Origin: SHZL01 sp963815185 | GTDB lineage: Bacteria; Pseudomonadota; Gammaproteobacteria; Xanthomonadales; SZUA-36 | DNA length: 64,000 nt | Direction of reading: 5' to 3' | NCBI GenBank assembly: GCA_963815185.1 | Contig: CAWFGC010000009.1 | Span: 1,116,001 to 1,180,000, forward strand | In this document: positions 1 to 9,950 of the stretch, piece by piece | Position numbering within the stretch: the stretch's first letter is position 1 | Layout: each line of letters begins with the position of its first letter | Notes under the pieces: generated by a model | Told to the model about the DNA's origin: nothing | The model's input: the letters and a program-made list of their open reading frames with translations, nothing else | Database searches by the model: none | Program-made: the position numbers and the translations under genes

Positions 1-125
1 AGGACCTTTTGAAACAGGATGTTTCAAGAAGAGGCCCCAGGGATGGGTTTATGCCGTGTCCTGAAAGCAGGTCCCAGTCTCCGGACCGGCGCCCGGGTGC
101 GAAAGGACAACAATCACTATTGGGG
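1..125. other. Left edge, no gene recognised
   Basis: No convincing coding frame is seen downstream of rnhB. A short perfect inverted repeat, TTGAAAC-AGGAT-GTTTCAA, lies at 9..27. It has no T-run, so it is not an obvious intrinsic terminator. In many gammaproteobacteria dnaE follows rnhB, but no dnaE sequence is visible before the window ends. Confidence 0.5.
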
Positions 126-689
126 CTAGCTCTTCAGCAGTTTGCGAACGGGCGAAAATGATCGCCGGTGAATGGCGCAGGGACCGAAGCATTCGAGCCG
201 CCGCAAATGATCGGGCGTCGGGTAACCCTTGTTCTGATCGAAACCATATTGGGGGAACTGATCGTGCCATTCCCGCATGCAGCGGTCGCGCGTCACCTTG
301 GCCACGATGGAAGCCGCGGATATTGCCGGCACCAGCCGGTCGCCTTGCACGATGGTGCGCACATCGCCGGCCAGTTGCGGCGCGCGATTTCCGTCAATCA
401 GTATCCGTTGCGGACTTACCGGCAGCCGATTGACCGCCTCTTGCATGCCCCAAAGCGTTGCCTGCAGGATATTGATGCGATCGATTTCCTCAACCGAAAC
501 CTCGACCACCGACCAGGCCAGTGCGTGCTTGCAGATGAGCGCAAACAGCGTTTCGCGGCGCGCTGCACTCAGCCGCTTGGAATCATCCAGCCCCGGCAGT
601 TCCACGGCCCGGTCCAGAATGACCGCAGCCACCACCACCGGCCCCGCCAGGGGACCGCGACCGGCTTCGTCCACACCTGCGATCAGCAT
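126..689 (-). CDS. rnhB: Ribonuclease HII
   Basis: Endonuclease that nicks the RNA strand of RNA-DNA hybrids and starts removal of misincorporated ribonucleotides from DNA. The 187-residue protein begins MLIAGVDEAGRGPLAG, which holds the first two catalytic acidic residues (D7, E8). The later VAKVTRD stretch is also typical of the family. The ATG at 689 is preferred over upstream in-frame starts because family members begin a few residues before GVDEAGRG. It also overlaps the lpxB stop (683-685), as expected for a translationally coupled last gene of the lpx operon. The length is normal for the family. Confidence 0.95.
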   Translation of the reverse strand: MLIAGVDEAGRGPLAGPVVVAAVILDRAVELPGLDDSKRLSAARRETLFALICKHALAWSVVEVSVEEIDRINILQATLWGMQEAVNRLPVSPQRILIDGNRAPQLAGDVRTIVQGDRLVPAISAASIVAKVTRDRCMREWHDQFPQYGFDQNKGYPTPDHLRRLECFGPCAIHRRSFSPVRKLLKS

Positions 690-1838
690 GATCCCGACAT
701 CAGCTCTGCTATGGCGCGGGCAGCCTGCCGACTGGCATCGCACAACAACTCGCGGTGCAACGCCTGGAAGCGCGCTTTGAGCCGGCTGCAGGATGGAGCA
801 TCCTGCAACCACTGTGCTGCCTCCCGCGCCATGCGCGGACCCGTCGCCTCGTGCTGGATCAGTTCAGGCACCAGGGCCTCGCCGGCCAGTATGTTGGGCA
901 ATGCGATGAAACGTGATTTGACCAAAGCCAGTGTTTTGGCCAGTCGATACGTGGCGGGGGCAAGCCGGTAGACGACCACCATCGGGCGGTTGACCAGCAT
1001 CGCCTCCAGTGTAGCGGTGCCGGAGGCGCATATCACCACATCGGCCGCGGCCATGACGGTGCGTGCCCGCCCGTCGATCAACGCGATCTCCGGTCGCCGG
1101 CGAGCGTCCAACGTGGCGCGGAAAACGGCTCCGGTGTTCGGGTTCGCAAGTGCGGCGACAAACTGCATGCCGGGATATTGGTCGGACAGCAAGACCGCGG
1201 CTTCAATCATGGGCGCGGACAAGCGTGAGACCTCACCCGCGCGACTGCCGGGCAAAAGCGCCACCGTGAGCCGGTCTACAATCGAGGCCAAGTGCCTGGC
1301 GTGCCGCGGCTGCTTCGTTGTGCAACGGAATCTGGTCCGCCATCGGGTGCCCGACGTACACGGCGGAAATTCCGTACCCCCGGTAGAAGTCCGGTTCAAA
1401 CGGAAACAGACACAGCACCCGGTCCGCGGCGCGGGCGATTTTATGCACTCGCCGCGCCCGCCAGGCCCAGACCGTAGGGCTGACATAATGCACCGTGCGG
1501 ATGCGGGCGGATTTGAGTTGCCGTTCCAAATGCAGATTAAAATCGGGCGCGTCTATGCCAATGAACGCATCGGGCTGCAGTTCCTGCAGCCGCCGCCGCA
1601 ACAGTCGGCGGATGCGCAACAGTCGCGGAAAATGCGCCAGCACTTCGAACAGGCCGAACACCGCCAGTTCTTCACTGTCCCACCAGCACTCCATGCCGGC
1701 GGCACGCATGTTGACGCCGCCAATGCCGACAAACCGGGCGCCGGGATAGATTTCCCTGAGATCGCCGATCAGAGCGGCGCCCAATTGATCGCCGGAAGCT
1801 TCGCCGGCGACCAGGGCGAAGGTGGGCTGAGTGGTCAT
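683..1838 (-). CDS. lpxB: Lipid-A-disaccharide synthase, frame broken once
   Basis: Condenses UDP-2,3-diacylglucosamine with lipid X to form the lipid A disaccharide at the inner membrane. The N-terminal part (from MTTQPTFALVAGEASGDQLG) and the C-terminal part (from VDRLTVALLPGSRAGEV) are both typical LpxB but lie in different frames. On the minus strand the reading ...GGC CTC GAT T GTA GAC CGG... carries one extra T (an A at 1280/1281 on the plus strand). Removing it joins GLD to VDRLTVALLPGSR. LpxB is essential in most lipid A producers and has no second copy here, so a sequence error is likelier than a pseudogene. It follows lpxA and precedes rnhB. Confidence 0.9.
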
Positions 1839-1864
1839 TTCAGGATGGGCCGGCGTCAAACAAT

Positions 1865-2641
1865 TCAGCGGATCATGCTTTTTACAGTGGTATTGAGAAA
1901 GTCTACGAACGGTTTGATCTCACCGCAGCCAAGGGAAATTTCGGTCAACTCTTCCGCGGCCTGCTCCAGGGTCATCCCCGAGCGGTAGAGCATTTTGTAG
2001 GCGCGCTTGATCTGCTGTATTTGTTCGGGTGTAAAACCGCGGCGTTTGAGCCCTTCCGTGTTGACGCCCCTGGCTTTGGCTTTCTCTCCGGAAACGGTCA
2101 CATACGGTGGAATGCTCTGGTTAACGTGGCTGGCGAATGAGGTGAAACTGTGTTCCCCGACGCTGCAAAACTGGTGAATCAGGGAGTAGCCGGAAAGCAC
2201 CGCCCAGTCGCCAATGGTGACATGGCCTGCCAGCGAGGCGTTGTTGGCCATGATGATATTGTCGCCCAGCCGGCAATCATGCGCGATATGAACACAAGCC
2301 ATGATCCAGTTATTGCTGCCGATTATGGTTTTGCCTCCCCCCTGAACGGTGCCGCGGCTAAAGGTGCACAGTTCCCGGATGGTGTTGTGGTCGCCAATGA
2401 TCAGTTCGGTATCTTCGCCGCCGTACTTCTTGTCCTGGGGCTCTTCTCCGATCGAGGCGAACTGAAAAATACGGTTGTCGCGGCCAATCGTGGTTCGCCC
2501 CGTCACCACCACGTGGGGCCCAATCCAACAGCCGGCGCCGATTCTGACCTTGGGGCCGATAATACTGAACGCCCCGATGTCCACGTCAGCGGCGATTTCT
2601 GCCGCCGGATCGACCAGTGCTGCTGGATGAATCCCGCTCAT
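1865..2641 (-). CDS. lpxA: UDP-N-acetylglucosamine acyltransferase
   Basis: First enzyme of lipid A synthesis; it adds a hydroxyacyl chain from ACP to the 3-OH of UDP-GlcNAc in the cytoplasm. The 258-residue protein is built of hexapeptide repeats forming a left-handed beta helix (from MSGIHPAALVDPAAEI through IGDWAVLSG). The catalytic histidine is H121 in HIAHDCRLGDN. The C-terminal helical region (FTPEQIQQIKRAYKMLYR) is complete. The start overlaps the fabZ stop by 4 bases, indicating translational coupling within lpxD-fabZ-lpxA-lpxB. Confidence 0.97.
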   Translation of the reverse strand: MSGIHPAALVDPAAEIAADVDIGAFSIIGPKVRIGAGCWIGPHVVVTGRTTIGRDNRIFQFASIGEEPQDKKYGGEDTELIIGDHNTIRELCTFSRGTVQGGGKTIIGSNNWIMACVHIAHDCRLGDNIIMANNASLAGHVTIGDWAVLSGYSLIHQFCSVGEHSFTSFASHVNQSIPPYVTVSGEKAKARGVNTEGLKRRGFTPEQIQQIKRAYKMLYRSGMTLEQAAEELTEISLGCGEIKPFVDFLNTTVKSMIR

Positions 2642-3105
2642 TTACTTTTTGCCGCGCAAAGCAATTCACAACTGGAAACTTTTTGCCCGTCCACGCTGGC
2701 GCGGCAAGTGTATTGGCCCATGCGATGGACAACGCGTGTTTGCACCACCTCGAGCAAGAGCTGATCGCCGGGTAGCACGACCCTGGAAAAACGCGCGTTG
2801 TCGATCTTGACCAGGTAGTAAAGATCGCCATCGGCGCCATCCAGTTGCGCATCCAGGAACGCCAGCATGCCACAAGCCTGCGCCAGCGCCTCGATGACCA
2901 GAACACCCGGCATCACCGGGTTGCCGGGAAAATGGCCGGCAAAAAAGGGTTCGTTTACGGTCACGTTTTTGATCGCCTGCAGCTTCTTTTCGGGCTCGCG
3001 CTGCATGGATATCACCCGGTCCAGCATCAAAAAAGGATAGCGGTGCCGCAGGTAATCCATGATTTGGGCTGCTTCGATCGGGCTTTTCAGAATGTTGTCA
3101 GTCAT
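2638..3105 (-). CDS. fabZ: 3-hydroxyacyl-ACP dehydratase FabZ
   Basis: Dehydrates 3-hydroxyacyl-ACP in fatty acid elongation and competes with LpxA and LpxD for the same substrate, which explains its place among lpx genes. The 155-residue hot-dog-fold protein has the active-site segment GHFPGNPVMPGV with H58, and E72 in IEALAQ. It overlaps lpxD by 8 bases and lpxA by 4. Confidence 0.97.
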   Translation of the reverse strand: MTDNILKSPIEAAQIMDYLRHRYPFLMLDRVISMQREPEKKLQAIKNVTVNEPFFAGHFPGNPVMPGVLVIEALAQACGMLAFLDAQLDGADGDLYYLVKIDNARFSRVVLPGDQLLLEVVQTRVVHRMGQYTCRASVDGQKVSSCELLCAAKSK

Positions 3106-4162
3106 TTTTGCCTGTTTTCCCTGAAAGTCTTTCCAAGGCCAGTAAACGGCGGGCCAGTTGATCCAGTTTGCGCAAATGGGACAGGGTTCGCTGCCATTGG
3201 CTTATAGCCTGGGAAGGAATCAATCCTGTCCAGGTTGTACCGGGTTCTTCGATCGAGTGATGGGCAACACTGTGGGCGGCAAGCGTGACGCGGTCGGCAA
3301 TCTCCACGTGACCGGAAACGCCACTTTGCCCGGCCAGTAGGCAATAACGCCCAATTCTCGCGCTACCGGCAATCCCGGCCATTCCGGCAATTGCCGTATG
3401 GGCTCCGACGTGCACGTTATGGGCGATCTGAACGAGGTTATCGATCCTGACGTCCTCCTCCAGTACGGTGTCTTCAATGGCTCCGCGATCGATGGTTGTA
3501 TTGGCGCCGATCTCGCAGTCATCACCGATTTGCACACCACCCAGTTGCGGTACTTTTTCCCAGTGGTCGCCGGCAAACGCGATGCCAAAACCGTCAGCGC
3601 CGAGCACGGCTCCCGGGTGCACGATGACACGGTTGCCGAGCCGGACTTTCTGTCCAATGAAAACGTGGGCATGAATCCGGCACGCCGGGCCCAGATGGCT
3701 GTCAGCTTCGATCACCGTGGCAGAACCGATGCTGCAGCCATCGCCGATTTCGCAGCGGGCGCCAATGACGACATACGGGCCGATCGAAACGAGATCGCCG
3801 ATGCGCGCGGTCGGGTCGATTACGGCGGAGGGATGGATGCCGGGCTCCGCGGTGACAGAGCTTGCAAATAAACACGCCATTCGCGCATAGGCCAGGTAAG
3901 GGTCGGGCGCAAGCAGGTAATTGGTCGGGCAGGCCCCGGCATCTTCCGGCTTGAGGATCACTGCACCGGCCCGTGTTGCAGGCAGGTCGCCGCGATATCC
4001 GGGATTGGCGAGAAAACTTGCCTGCGTGGCTGTGGCTGAGCGCAACGTACCGACACCATCGATCAGGGTTTGACCGTCGCCATGCAGTTCCAGGTTGAAG
4101 CGTGCAGCGAGATCCGACAGGCGATGCTTGCTGGGGCTAGTGCCTGTTAACACCTGAACCAA
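3098..4162 (-). CDS. lpxD: UDP-3-O-(3-hydroxyacyl)glucosamine N-acyltransferase
   Basis: Third step of lipid A synthesis: N-acylation of UDP-3-O-acyl-glucosamine using hydroxyacyl-ACP. The 354-residue protein has an N-terminal uridine-binding domain (about 10-105), a hexapeptide-repeat beta helix (about 108-300) and a C-terminal helical tail. The catalytic histidine is H248 in IAHNVHVGAHT. Length and architecture are normal. Eight bases separate its ATG from the skp stop. Confidence 0.97.
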   Translation of the reverse strand: MVQVLTGTSPSKHRLSDLAARFNLELHGDGQTLIDGVGTLRSATATQASFLANPGYRGDLPATRAGAVILKPEDAGACPTNYLLAPDPYLAYARMACLFASSVTAEPGIHPSAVIDPTARIGDLVSIGPYVVIGARCEIGDGCSIGSATVIEADSHLGPACRIHAHVFIGQKVRLGNRVIVHPGAVLGADGFGIAFAGDHWEKVPQLGGVQIGDDCEIGANTTIDRGAIEDTVLEEDVRIDNLVQIAHNVHVGAHTAIAGMAGIAGSARIGRYCLLAGQSGVSGHVEIADRVTLAAHSVAHHSIEEPGTTWTGLIPSQAISQWQRTLSHLRKLDQLARRLLALERLSGKTGKND

Positions 4163-4170
4163 AATGCGGG

Positions 4171-4704
4171 TTAACGGGTGGATAGTTCGAGCTGATCGGC
4201 GCTATATTCCACTTCGAGCTGCTCAAGGATCAGATCGGTAATATCCAGATCGGGATTGGCGTAAACCACTGGACTGGACAGAATCAGGTCAAAACCGTTT
4301 TTCTGGGCAATTTCCTGTACTGCGAGATTGATCTGCTCTTCCAGTTTCTGTACTTCTTCGGTGCGCCGGAATGACAACTCGTCTCTGAGGTCTTCCTTGC
4401 GGCGATTGACGTTGCGCCGCAATTCGCGTAATTCGCGTTCCGTCTGCTGAGAACTTTCAGCCGATAGATCGCCCTGGGACAGCCGGTTTTCCAGGGTCTT
4501 GGCCCGGAACTCGTCCAATTCTATGGCTTCATTGCGGGAACGGAACTCCTGGTCGAGTTGTTCGCGGCCGGCGACTACCTGTGGCGCATTGTCCAGAACC
4601 CGTTTCATGTCGACATATCCGACGCGCAGGGACTGGGCCCAGGCAGAAGTGAACAATGCCAGTCCGCAGAAGACAACACAAATTGTACGGACGCAATACC
4701 GCAT
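4171..4704 (-). CDS. skp: Periplasmic OmpH/Skp-family chaperone
   Basis: Periplasmic holdase for unfolded outer-membrane proteins on their way to BamA. The 177-residue protein has a Sec signal peptide (residues 1-23, cleavage after SAWA), then QSLRVGYVDMKRVLDNAPQ, typical of the family. A long alpha-helical, charged coiled-coil segment (about 50-130, ELRELRRNVNRRKEDLRDEL) forms the tentacle. The C-terminal part returns to the body domain (FDLILSSPVVYANPDLDITD). It sits between bamA and lpxD, the conserved position. The 168-base gap to bamA contains GC-rich inverted repeats and no gene. Confidence 0.93.
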   Translation of the reverse strand: MRYCVRTICVVFCGLALFTSAWAQSLRVGYVDMKRVLDNAPQVVAGREQLDQEFRSRNEAIELDEFRAKTLENRLSQGDLSAESSQQTERELRELRRNVNRRKEDLRDELSFRRTEEVQKLEEQINLAVQEIAQKNGFDLILSSPVVYANPDLDITDLILEQLEVEYSADQLELSTR

Positions 4705-4872
4705 AATTTACATTGTACACTCATAACTGCCTAATCTTGAAGAGATATGTATGCGCTTGCGATCATGCGGTAACTGGCGTCATTTGGCCGCCGTTGGCGC
4801 CTGCTTCGGGCGCCCGGCGAGAGGGCTGCAGGCCGGCCGGGATTCTGGCCCGGCGGGCGTCATGACAGGTCA

Positions 4873-7334
4873 CTAAAACGTGGTGCCGAAGGAGAACTGC
4901 AGGCTTTCGGTGCGGTCGCCGGGTTGGTCCCAGAATGGAAAAGCGTAGCTGATGACGATCGGCCCGATCGGCGCTTCCCAGGTCACCGACAGACCAAACG
5001 CGCCTCTGAGCGTATTGACATCGAAGGCGGACAGGTTTTCATAGACATTGCCCGTATCGACGAACAACGCAATACGCGTGCCGCTTTGACCGCCCAGCTT
5101 GGGCGTGGGGAAGGCCAGTTCCACCCCGCCGGCCACTTTCACGTCGCCGCCGACGGAACGGCAGAACTTGTCTTTGGGGCCCACGGTGTTGTCGCTGTAG
5201 CCGCGCAGGTCACGCACGCCGCCGGCGTAGAAATGCTCGTAGAAAGGCAATCCCTTGTCGAGCGCGACCACGTCGGACTGCTCGCAGCGGGACGCATAAT
5301 CCGGCGACAGCGTGGTGTCCTGTGCGTACCGCTAAAGAGGTCTTGTCGTAGTTGTCGTAGGCGTCACCGTAGCCAAAATTACCGCGCACGGAGAAAACCA
5401 GGCCGTGCCAGATAGGCCAATACTTGGAGCCGCGGTAAATCAGTTTGTAATACTCGCGCGAACTGCCTGGGGTCGAAGCCTGAATGACGGCCGACTGGGC
5501 GGAGCCCCGCGACGGATTGAGGAAGTGATTGCGGCTGTCACGCGTCCAGCTCAAGGTCAGATCGATCACGTCGAAATTTCGTTCATTTGATTCAAGGATG
5601 CCACTGTGATCGTGGTCCAGCGAATTGGACAAGGGGTCTCCGGGCGTTGGCTGCAGTTCGTACTGGAGGCAAATGCCCGTGTCCGGGTCTATATTTTCGG
5701 GGGGGCAGTTGTAGGAACCGATATTGAGCTGTGTGCTGCGGAAACCCAGGCCAGCCCGCAGATAATCCACTTCGGTAACCGGAATTCCGAAATTCATGCC
5801 CACCGCCCATTCGCTACTGGTGAATGAAGAAATGTTGGCCTGGCGCTGGTTGAATTCCTGATAGCGGCCGTAAAATCCACGGCTGACGCCGTCCTCATTC
5901 CAATATGGGTTATCGTAGGAAACATTCAGGCTCTTGATGATCTTGCTGTAAGAAACGCCCAGCCCCAGCCGTTTGCCGCTGCCGATAAAATTATCCTGCT
6001 GGATGCTCATGGATGCGATCAGGCCCTGCACCTGTGAGTACCCCAGACCGACGGTAAAGCTGCCGGCCGGCCGTTCTTCAACACTGATGATCACGTCCAC
6101 CTGGTCATCGGTACCGGGCACTGCCGGTGTTTCGACTTCCACCTTGTCGAAATAGGTGAGGCGCTGCATGCGCACCTTGGACCGGTCGATGGCGGCCTGG
6201 GAAAACCAGGCGCCTTCCATCTGGCGCATTTCGCGCCGCAGCACTTCGTCCTTGGACTTCGAATTGCCCTTGAACTGAACCTGACGCACGTAGACGCGCT
6301 TACCCGGGTCGACGAAAAAGTTGATCGAAACCAGCCGGCCAACGCGATCAACATCGGTAATCGGGATTCACATTGGCGAACGCATAGCCGATGTTGGACA
6401 GCACCGCCGTGATGTTTTCTACGCTCTGCTCGACTCTTTTCCGCGAAAAAATCTCATTCGGTTGTATCACGATCAGTCGTTTCAGCGTATTTTCGTCAAT
6501 GACCATTTCACCGGTCAGTTTTACGTCACTGACGCTGTAGATTTCGCCTTCCACTACATTGGCCGTGATATAGATGTTTTCTTTTTGCGGGCCGATGGAA
6601 ACCTGCGTCGATTCGACGTTGAAATCAACATAACCGCGGTCAAGGTAGTAAGAGCGCAGCTTCTCGATATCGCCGGAGAGTTTTTCGCGGGAATACTGTC
6701 CCGCTTTCGACCAGAACTTCCATCGCGGCGGTATGTCAGCTTCAAAGTCCTTGCGGATGTCCTTGTCGCTGAAGGTTTCATTGCCGACGATGTTGATATG
6801 GCGAATCTTGGCGACATCGCCCTCATCGATCACAATGGCAATGCGCACGCGGTTCCGGTCCAGGTCTGTCACCCGTGCATCGACGCTTACCGCGTATCGG
6901 CCCTGGCTGAAGTACTGCTTGATCAACTCCTGTTGCAGTCGGTCCAACACCTGGCGGTCGAAGACTTCGCCTTCGGACAGGCCAATGTCGTTCAATACGC
7001 GCTTCAGGTCCTCTTCCTTGATGGCCTTGTTGCCGGTAATCTTGATGGCGGCAATGGCAGGCCGTTCACGCACGGTGATGACCAGGATGTTGTTCTCGCG
7101 GGCAAACTGGATATCCTGAAAAAATCCCGTTCGATAAAGCTCGCGAATGGCCGCGCGGGTTTTCGCGGGCGTCAGTTCATCACCCTTGTCCACCGGCAGG
7201 TAATTGAAGACAGTGCCTTCTGAAATCCGTTGCAGACCTTCTATGCGGATGTCGCTGATGATGAATGTATCGGCTGCCAGCGCAATGTTCGCCCACAGCG
7301 CAAAAGCTAGCAACCACGCTATTTTTCTTATCAT
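4873..7334 (-). CDS. bamA: Outer-membrane assembly factor BamA, frame broken twice
   Basis: Core of the BAM complex, which inserts beta-barrel proteins into the outer membrane. The start at 7334 (MIRKIAWLLAFALWANIALA) gives a clean signal peptide. POTRA domains follow, then the barrel, ending SLQFSFGTTF with terminal Phe, the normal beta signal. The gene lies in three frames. Near 6355, ...NVNPDY / DVDRVGRLVSINFFVDPG... needs one base removed. Near 5330, ...YDKTSL / RYAQDTTLSPDYASRCEQ... needs one removed. Both sides of each break match BamA, and BamA is essential, so indel errors are the likely cause. It follows rseP and precedes skp. Confidence 0.93.
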
Positions 7335-7374
7335 TCCGTCAGACCTGTTACGACTCAAATCCGGATTCAGGAGT

Positions 7375-8751
7375 CTATCCGATCAGTCGTAAAATATCGT
7401 TAACAAACGCAAGGCTCATCAGGCCAGCCAAGGCCATGAGACCAATATACTGGCCAGCCATCTGTGCCCGCTCGGAGACGGGGCTTCCTTTGACCCATTC
7501 TATCAGGTAATACATCAGGTGGCCGCCGTCGAGCACCGGAACCGGTAACAGGTTCAGAATTCCAAGACTGAGGCTGATTGCACCAAGAAAAAACAAGAAG
7601 TTGGACAGGCCCCTGTCCGCCGAAGAGTTGGCAAATTGCGCGATGCTGATCGGGCCTGACAGGTTTTTCACCGAGGCTTTTCCAGTCACCATTCGCCCCA
7701 GCAGGCCCACGGTGGCGCGGCTCAAGCGCCAGGTTTCGGCGGTCGCCGCCCGCAGCGCTTTGGCCGGACCGTAACGCAAGAGAATGAAGGAACGATCCCA
7801 TGCGGCACGTTGCTCGGCATTGGGTTGTTTGTTGCTGATGCCCAGCAGCAGGCGGCTGGAAAACCATCCGGTCTTGTCCTTGCGCGGCAGAACCTGCAGG
7901 TCAATCAGCTTCTTATCGCGTTCAATGGTCAGCGCCAGCGGCTGGTTTTCATGACCGGACTTTTGCACCAGGTAGCCCACGGAAGACCAGCCGGAAACCT
8001 CCTCACCCGCGATACGGACAATGCGGTCACCGGGGCGCAAACCGGCCGCTGCCGCTGCGCTGCCGGCGGAAACTTCGCCAATCACGGCAGGAAGATCGAG
8101 GCGCCAGGGTTTTAGCCCGATCGCTTCGAACGTATTTTCTTCGCTGAAGTCGGCGCCCAGTTGCGACAGGTCGAGCACATGCTCGGATTCATTGCCTCCC
8201 GCTTCCCGTACCGTGATGTTCACGCGGTCGCGGTCCAGCGCGTGAGCCACCAGTCCCAGCAGGGCATGAGACCAGGTTTGCGTGTCCTGCTTGTCGAGGG
8301 CGACGATTTCGTCTCCGGCTTGCAGTCCCGCCGCTGCCGCGATACCGCTGACTTCTCCAATGATGGGGCGTGAATCCGGTATGCCGACCAGGAACATCAG
8401 CCAAAAGGCCAGGACAGCGAAAATGACATTGAATGCGGGGCCGGCCAATACGATGGCAATACGGCTCCAGACCGGTTTTTGGTTGAACGCCTGGGGTAAC
8501 TGTTCCGCCGGCACTTCGCCTTCGCGCTCATCCAGCATTTTGACATAGCCGCCCAGCGGTATGGCCGCAAGCACGTATTGCACGCCATCTGCGCCATGTC
8601 GTGACCAGATCGGCCGGCCAAAACCGACTGAAAAGCGCAGTACGCGCACACCCAGGCGCCGGGCCACCCAGAAGTGGCCGAATTCATGAAACGTGATCAG
8701 CAGGCCAAGCGCGACCAGCAGCCACCAGATGGAACCAAGAACTTCACTCAT
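7375..8751 (-). CDS. rseP: RIP metalloprotease RseP (site-2 protease)
   Basis: Inner-membrane zinc protease that cleaves RseA to release sigma-E and clears signal-peptide remnants. The 458-residue protein has the HExxH motif at H22-H26 (FHEFGHFWVARRLG) in the first membrane helix. Two periplasmic PDZ domains follow (about 115-290). The second conserved membrane motif is LLPVPVLDGGHLMYYLIE near residue 400. The start overlaps the dxr stop by 4 bases. Confidence 0.96.
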   Translation of the reverse strand: MSEVLGSIWWLLVALGLLITFHEFGHFWVARRLGVRVLRFSVGFGRPIWSRHGADGVQYVLAAIPLGGYVKMLDEREGEVPAEQLPQAFNQKPVWSRIAIVLAGPAFNVIFAVLAFWLMFLVGIPDSRPIIGEVSGIAAAAGLQAGDEIVALDKQDTQTWSHALLGLVAHALDRDRVNITVREAGGNESEHVLDLSQLGADFSEENTFEAIGLKPWRLDLPAVIGEVSAGSAAAAAGLRPGDRIVRIAGEEVSGWSSVGYLVQKSGHENQPLALTIERDKKLIDLQVLPRKDKTGWFSSRLLLGISNKQPNAEQRAAWDRSFILLRYGPAKALRAATAETWRLSRATVGLLGRMVTGKASVKNLSGPISIAQFANSSADRGLSNFLFFLGAISLSLGILNLLPVPVLDGGHLMYYLIEWVKGSPVSERAQMAGQYIGLMALAGLMSLAFVNDILRLIG

Positions 8752-9950
8752 GTCATTGTCTGCATAATTTCAAATGTCTGGCGGCGGGCGATGGCGTCAT
8801 GCTCCACTATGTCTTCGACAGAACCAATGGGCTGGGGTTGCGCGCGCTCCAGGGATTTTGCAACCAGAGTGGGAATCTGATCGAAGCGAATTTGTCGCTC
8901 AAGGAATGCTTGCACGGCGACTTCATTCGCCGCATTCAGCACTACCGGTGTGCTTTCGCCCTCGCGCATGGCGTCAAATGCCAACCCGAGGCAAGGAAAG
9001 CGCTGCATATCCGGCGCCCGGAACGACAGATCCGTCATGGCAGCAAGATTGAGGCGTTCCACGCCGGCTTCAATACGTTCAGGCCATGCCAGAGCGTAGG
9101 CGATCGGGGTGCGCATATCCGGGTTGCCCAGCTGTGCCAGCACAGACCCGTCGCGATAGGCGACCATGGAATGAACGATACTCTGGGGATGAATCAGCAC
9201 TTCCAGTTGCTTCGGATCTGCATTGAACAACCAGTGTGCCTCGATCAATTCCAGGCCCTTGTTCATCAGAGTTGCAGAGTCGACCGAGATTTTTCGGCCC
9301 ATCTCCCAATTAGGGTGCTTACAGGCTTGATTGGGCGTCATTTCCCTCAATTCATCGAGGGGCAGATCCAGGAACGGCCCGCCGGAAGCAGTCAGAATGA
9401 TCTTCTCCACGCCAACCGATTCCAGCCCATCCGAGAATGAAGCCGGCAGCGCCTGGAATACCGCATTGTGCTCGGAGTCGACGGGCAGGACGACCGCGCC
9501 CCCGTCACGCGCAGCCTGCATGAACAGGCGCCCCGCGATGACCAGTGATTCCTTGTTTGCCAGCAGGACTTTTTTCCCTGCCGCGGCGGCCAGCAAGGTC
9601 GGCATCAGTCCGGCTGCGCCGACGATGGCGGCCATGACGATTTCCGCGTCGGGCAGTGTCGCCGCCTGCGCAAGCCCTTCCGCCCCGGCCAGCACCTCTG
9701 CTCCGCACTTCCTGTCCGCCAGCGCTGCGGCAAGATCCCCGGCCAGCGATTCGTCACCGATGACCGCAAACTTCGCGTTGAATTGGGCGCATTGCCCGGC
9801 GAGCGCTTCGACATTGCGGTGGGCCGTGAGCGCCAAAACGCGGTAACGGTCCGGGTTGCGGCGCACGACGTCGAGCGTATTCACGCCGATCGATCCCGTC
9901 GAGCCCAGGATGGTCAGCGTCGACGGCAGCTTGGAGGAGGAAGCACTCAA
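8748..9950 (-). CDS. dxr: 1-deoxy-D-xylulose 5-phosphate reductoisomerase
   Basis: Converts DXP to 2-C-methyl-D-erythritol 4-phosphate with NADPH, the committed step of the MEP isoprenoid pathway. The 400-residue protein starts with the Rossmann motif ILGSTGSIGVNTLDVV. It contains the metal/substrate-binding VLPVDSEHNAVFQAL and the loop MGRKISVDSATLMNKGLELIEA (as two parts: MGRKISVDSATL and MNKGLELIEAHWL). Coupled by 4-base overlaps to cdsA upstream and rseP downstream. Confidence 0.97.
   Translation of the reverse strand: MSASSSKLPSTLTILGSTGSIGVNTLDVVRRNPDRYRVLALTAHRNVEALAGQCAQFNAKFAVIGDESLAGDLAAALADRKCGAEVLAGAEGLAQAATLPDAEIVMAAIVGAAGLMPTLLAAAAGKKVLLANKESLVIAGRLFMQAARDGGAVVLPVDSEHNAVFQALPASFSDGLESVGVEKIILTASGGPFLDLPLDELREMTPNQACKHPNWEMGRKISVDSATLMNKGLELIEAHWLFNADPKQLEVLIHPQSIVHSMVAYRDGSVLAQLGNPDMRTPIAYALAWPERIEAGVERLNLAAMTDLSFRAPDMQRFPCLGLAFDAMREGESTPVVLNAANEVAVQAFLERQIRFDQIPTLVAKSLERAQPQPIGSVEDIVEHDAIARRQTFEIMQTMT

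Noticed and set aside
168..1988. Long plus-strand frames opposite rnhB and lpxB
   Set aside because: Antisense shadows of well-supported genes with no family similarity.
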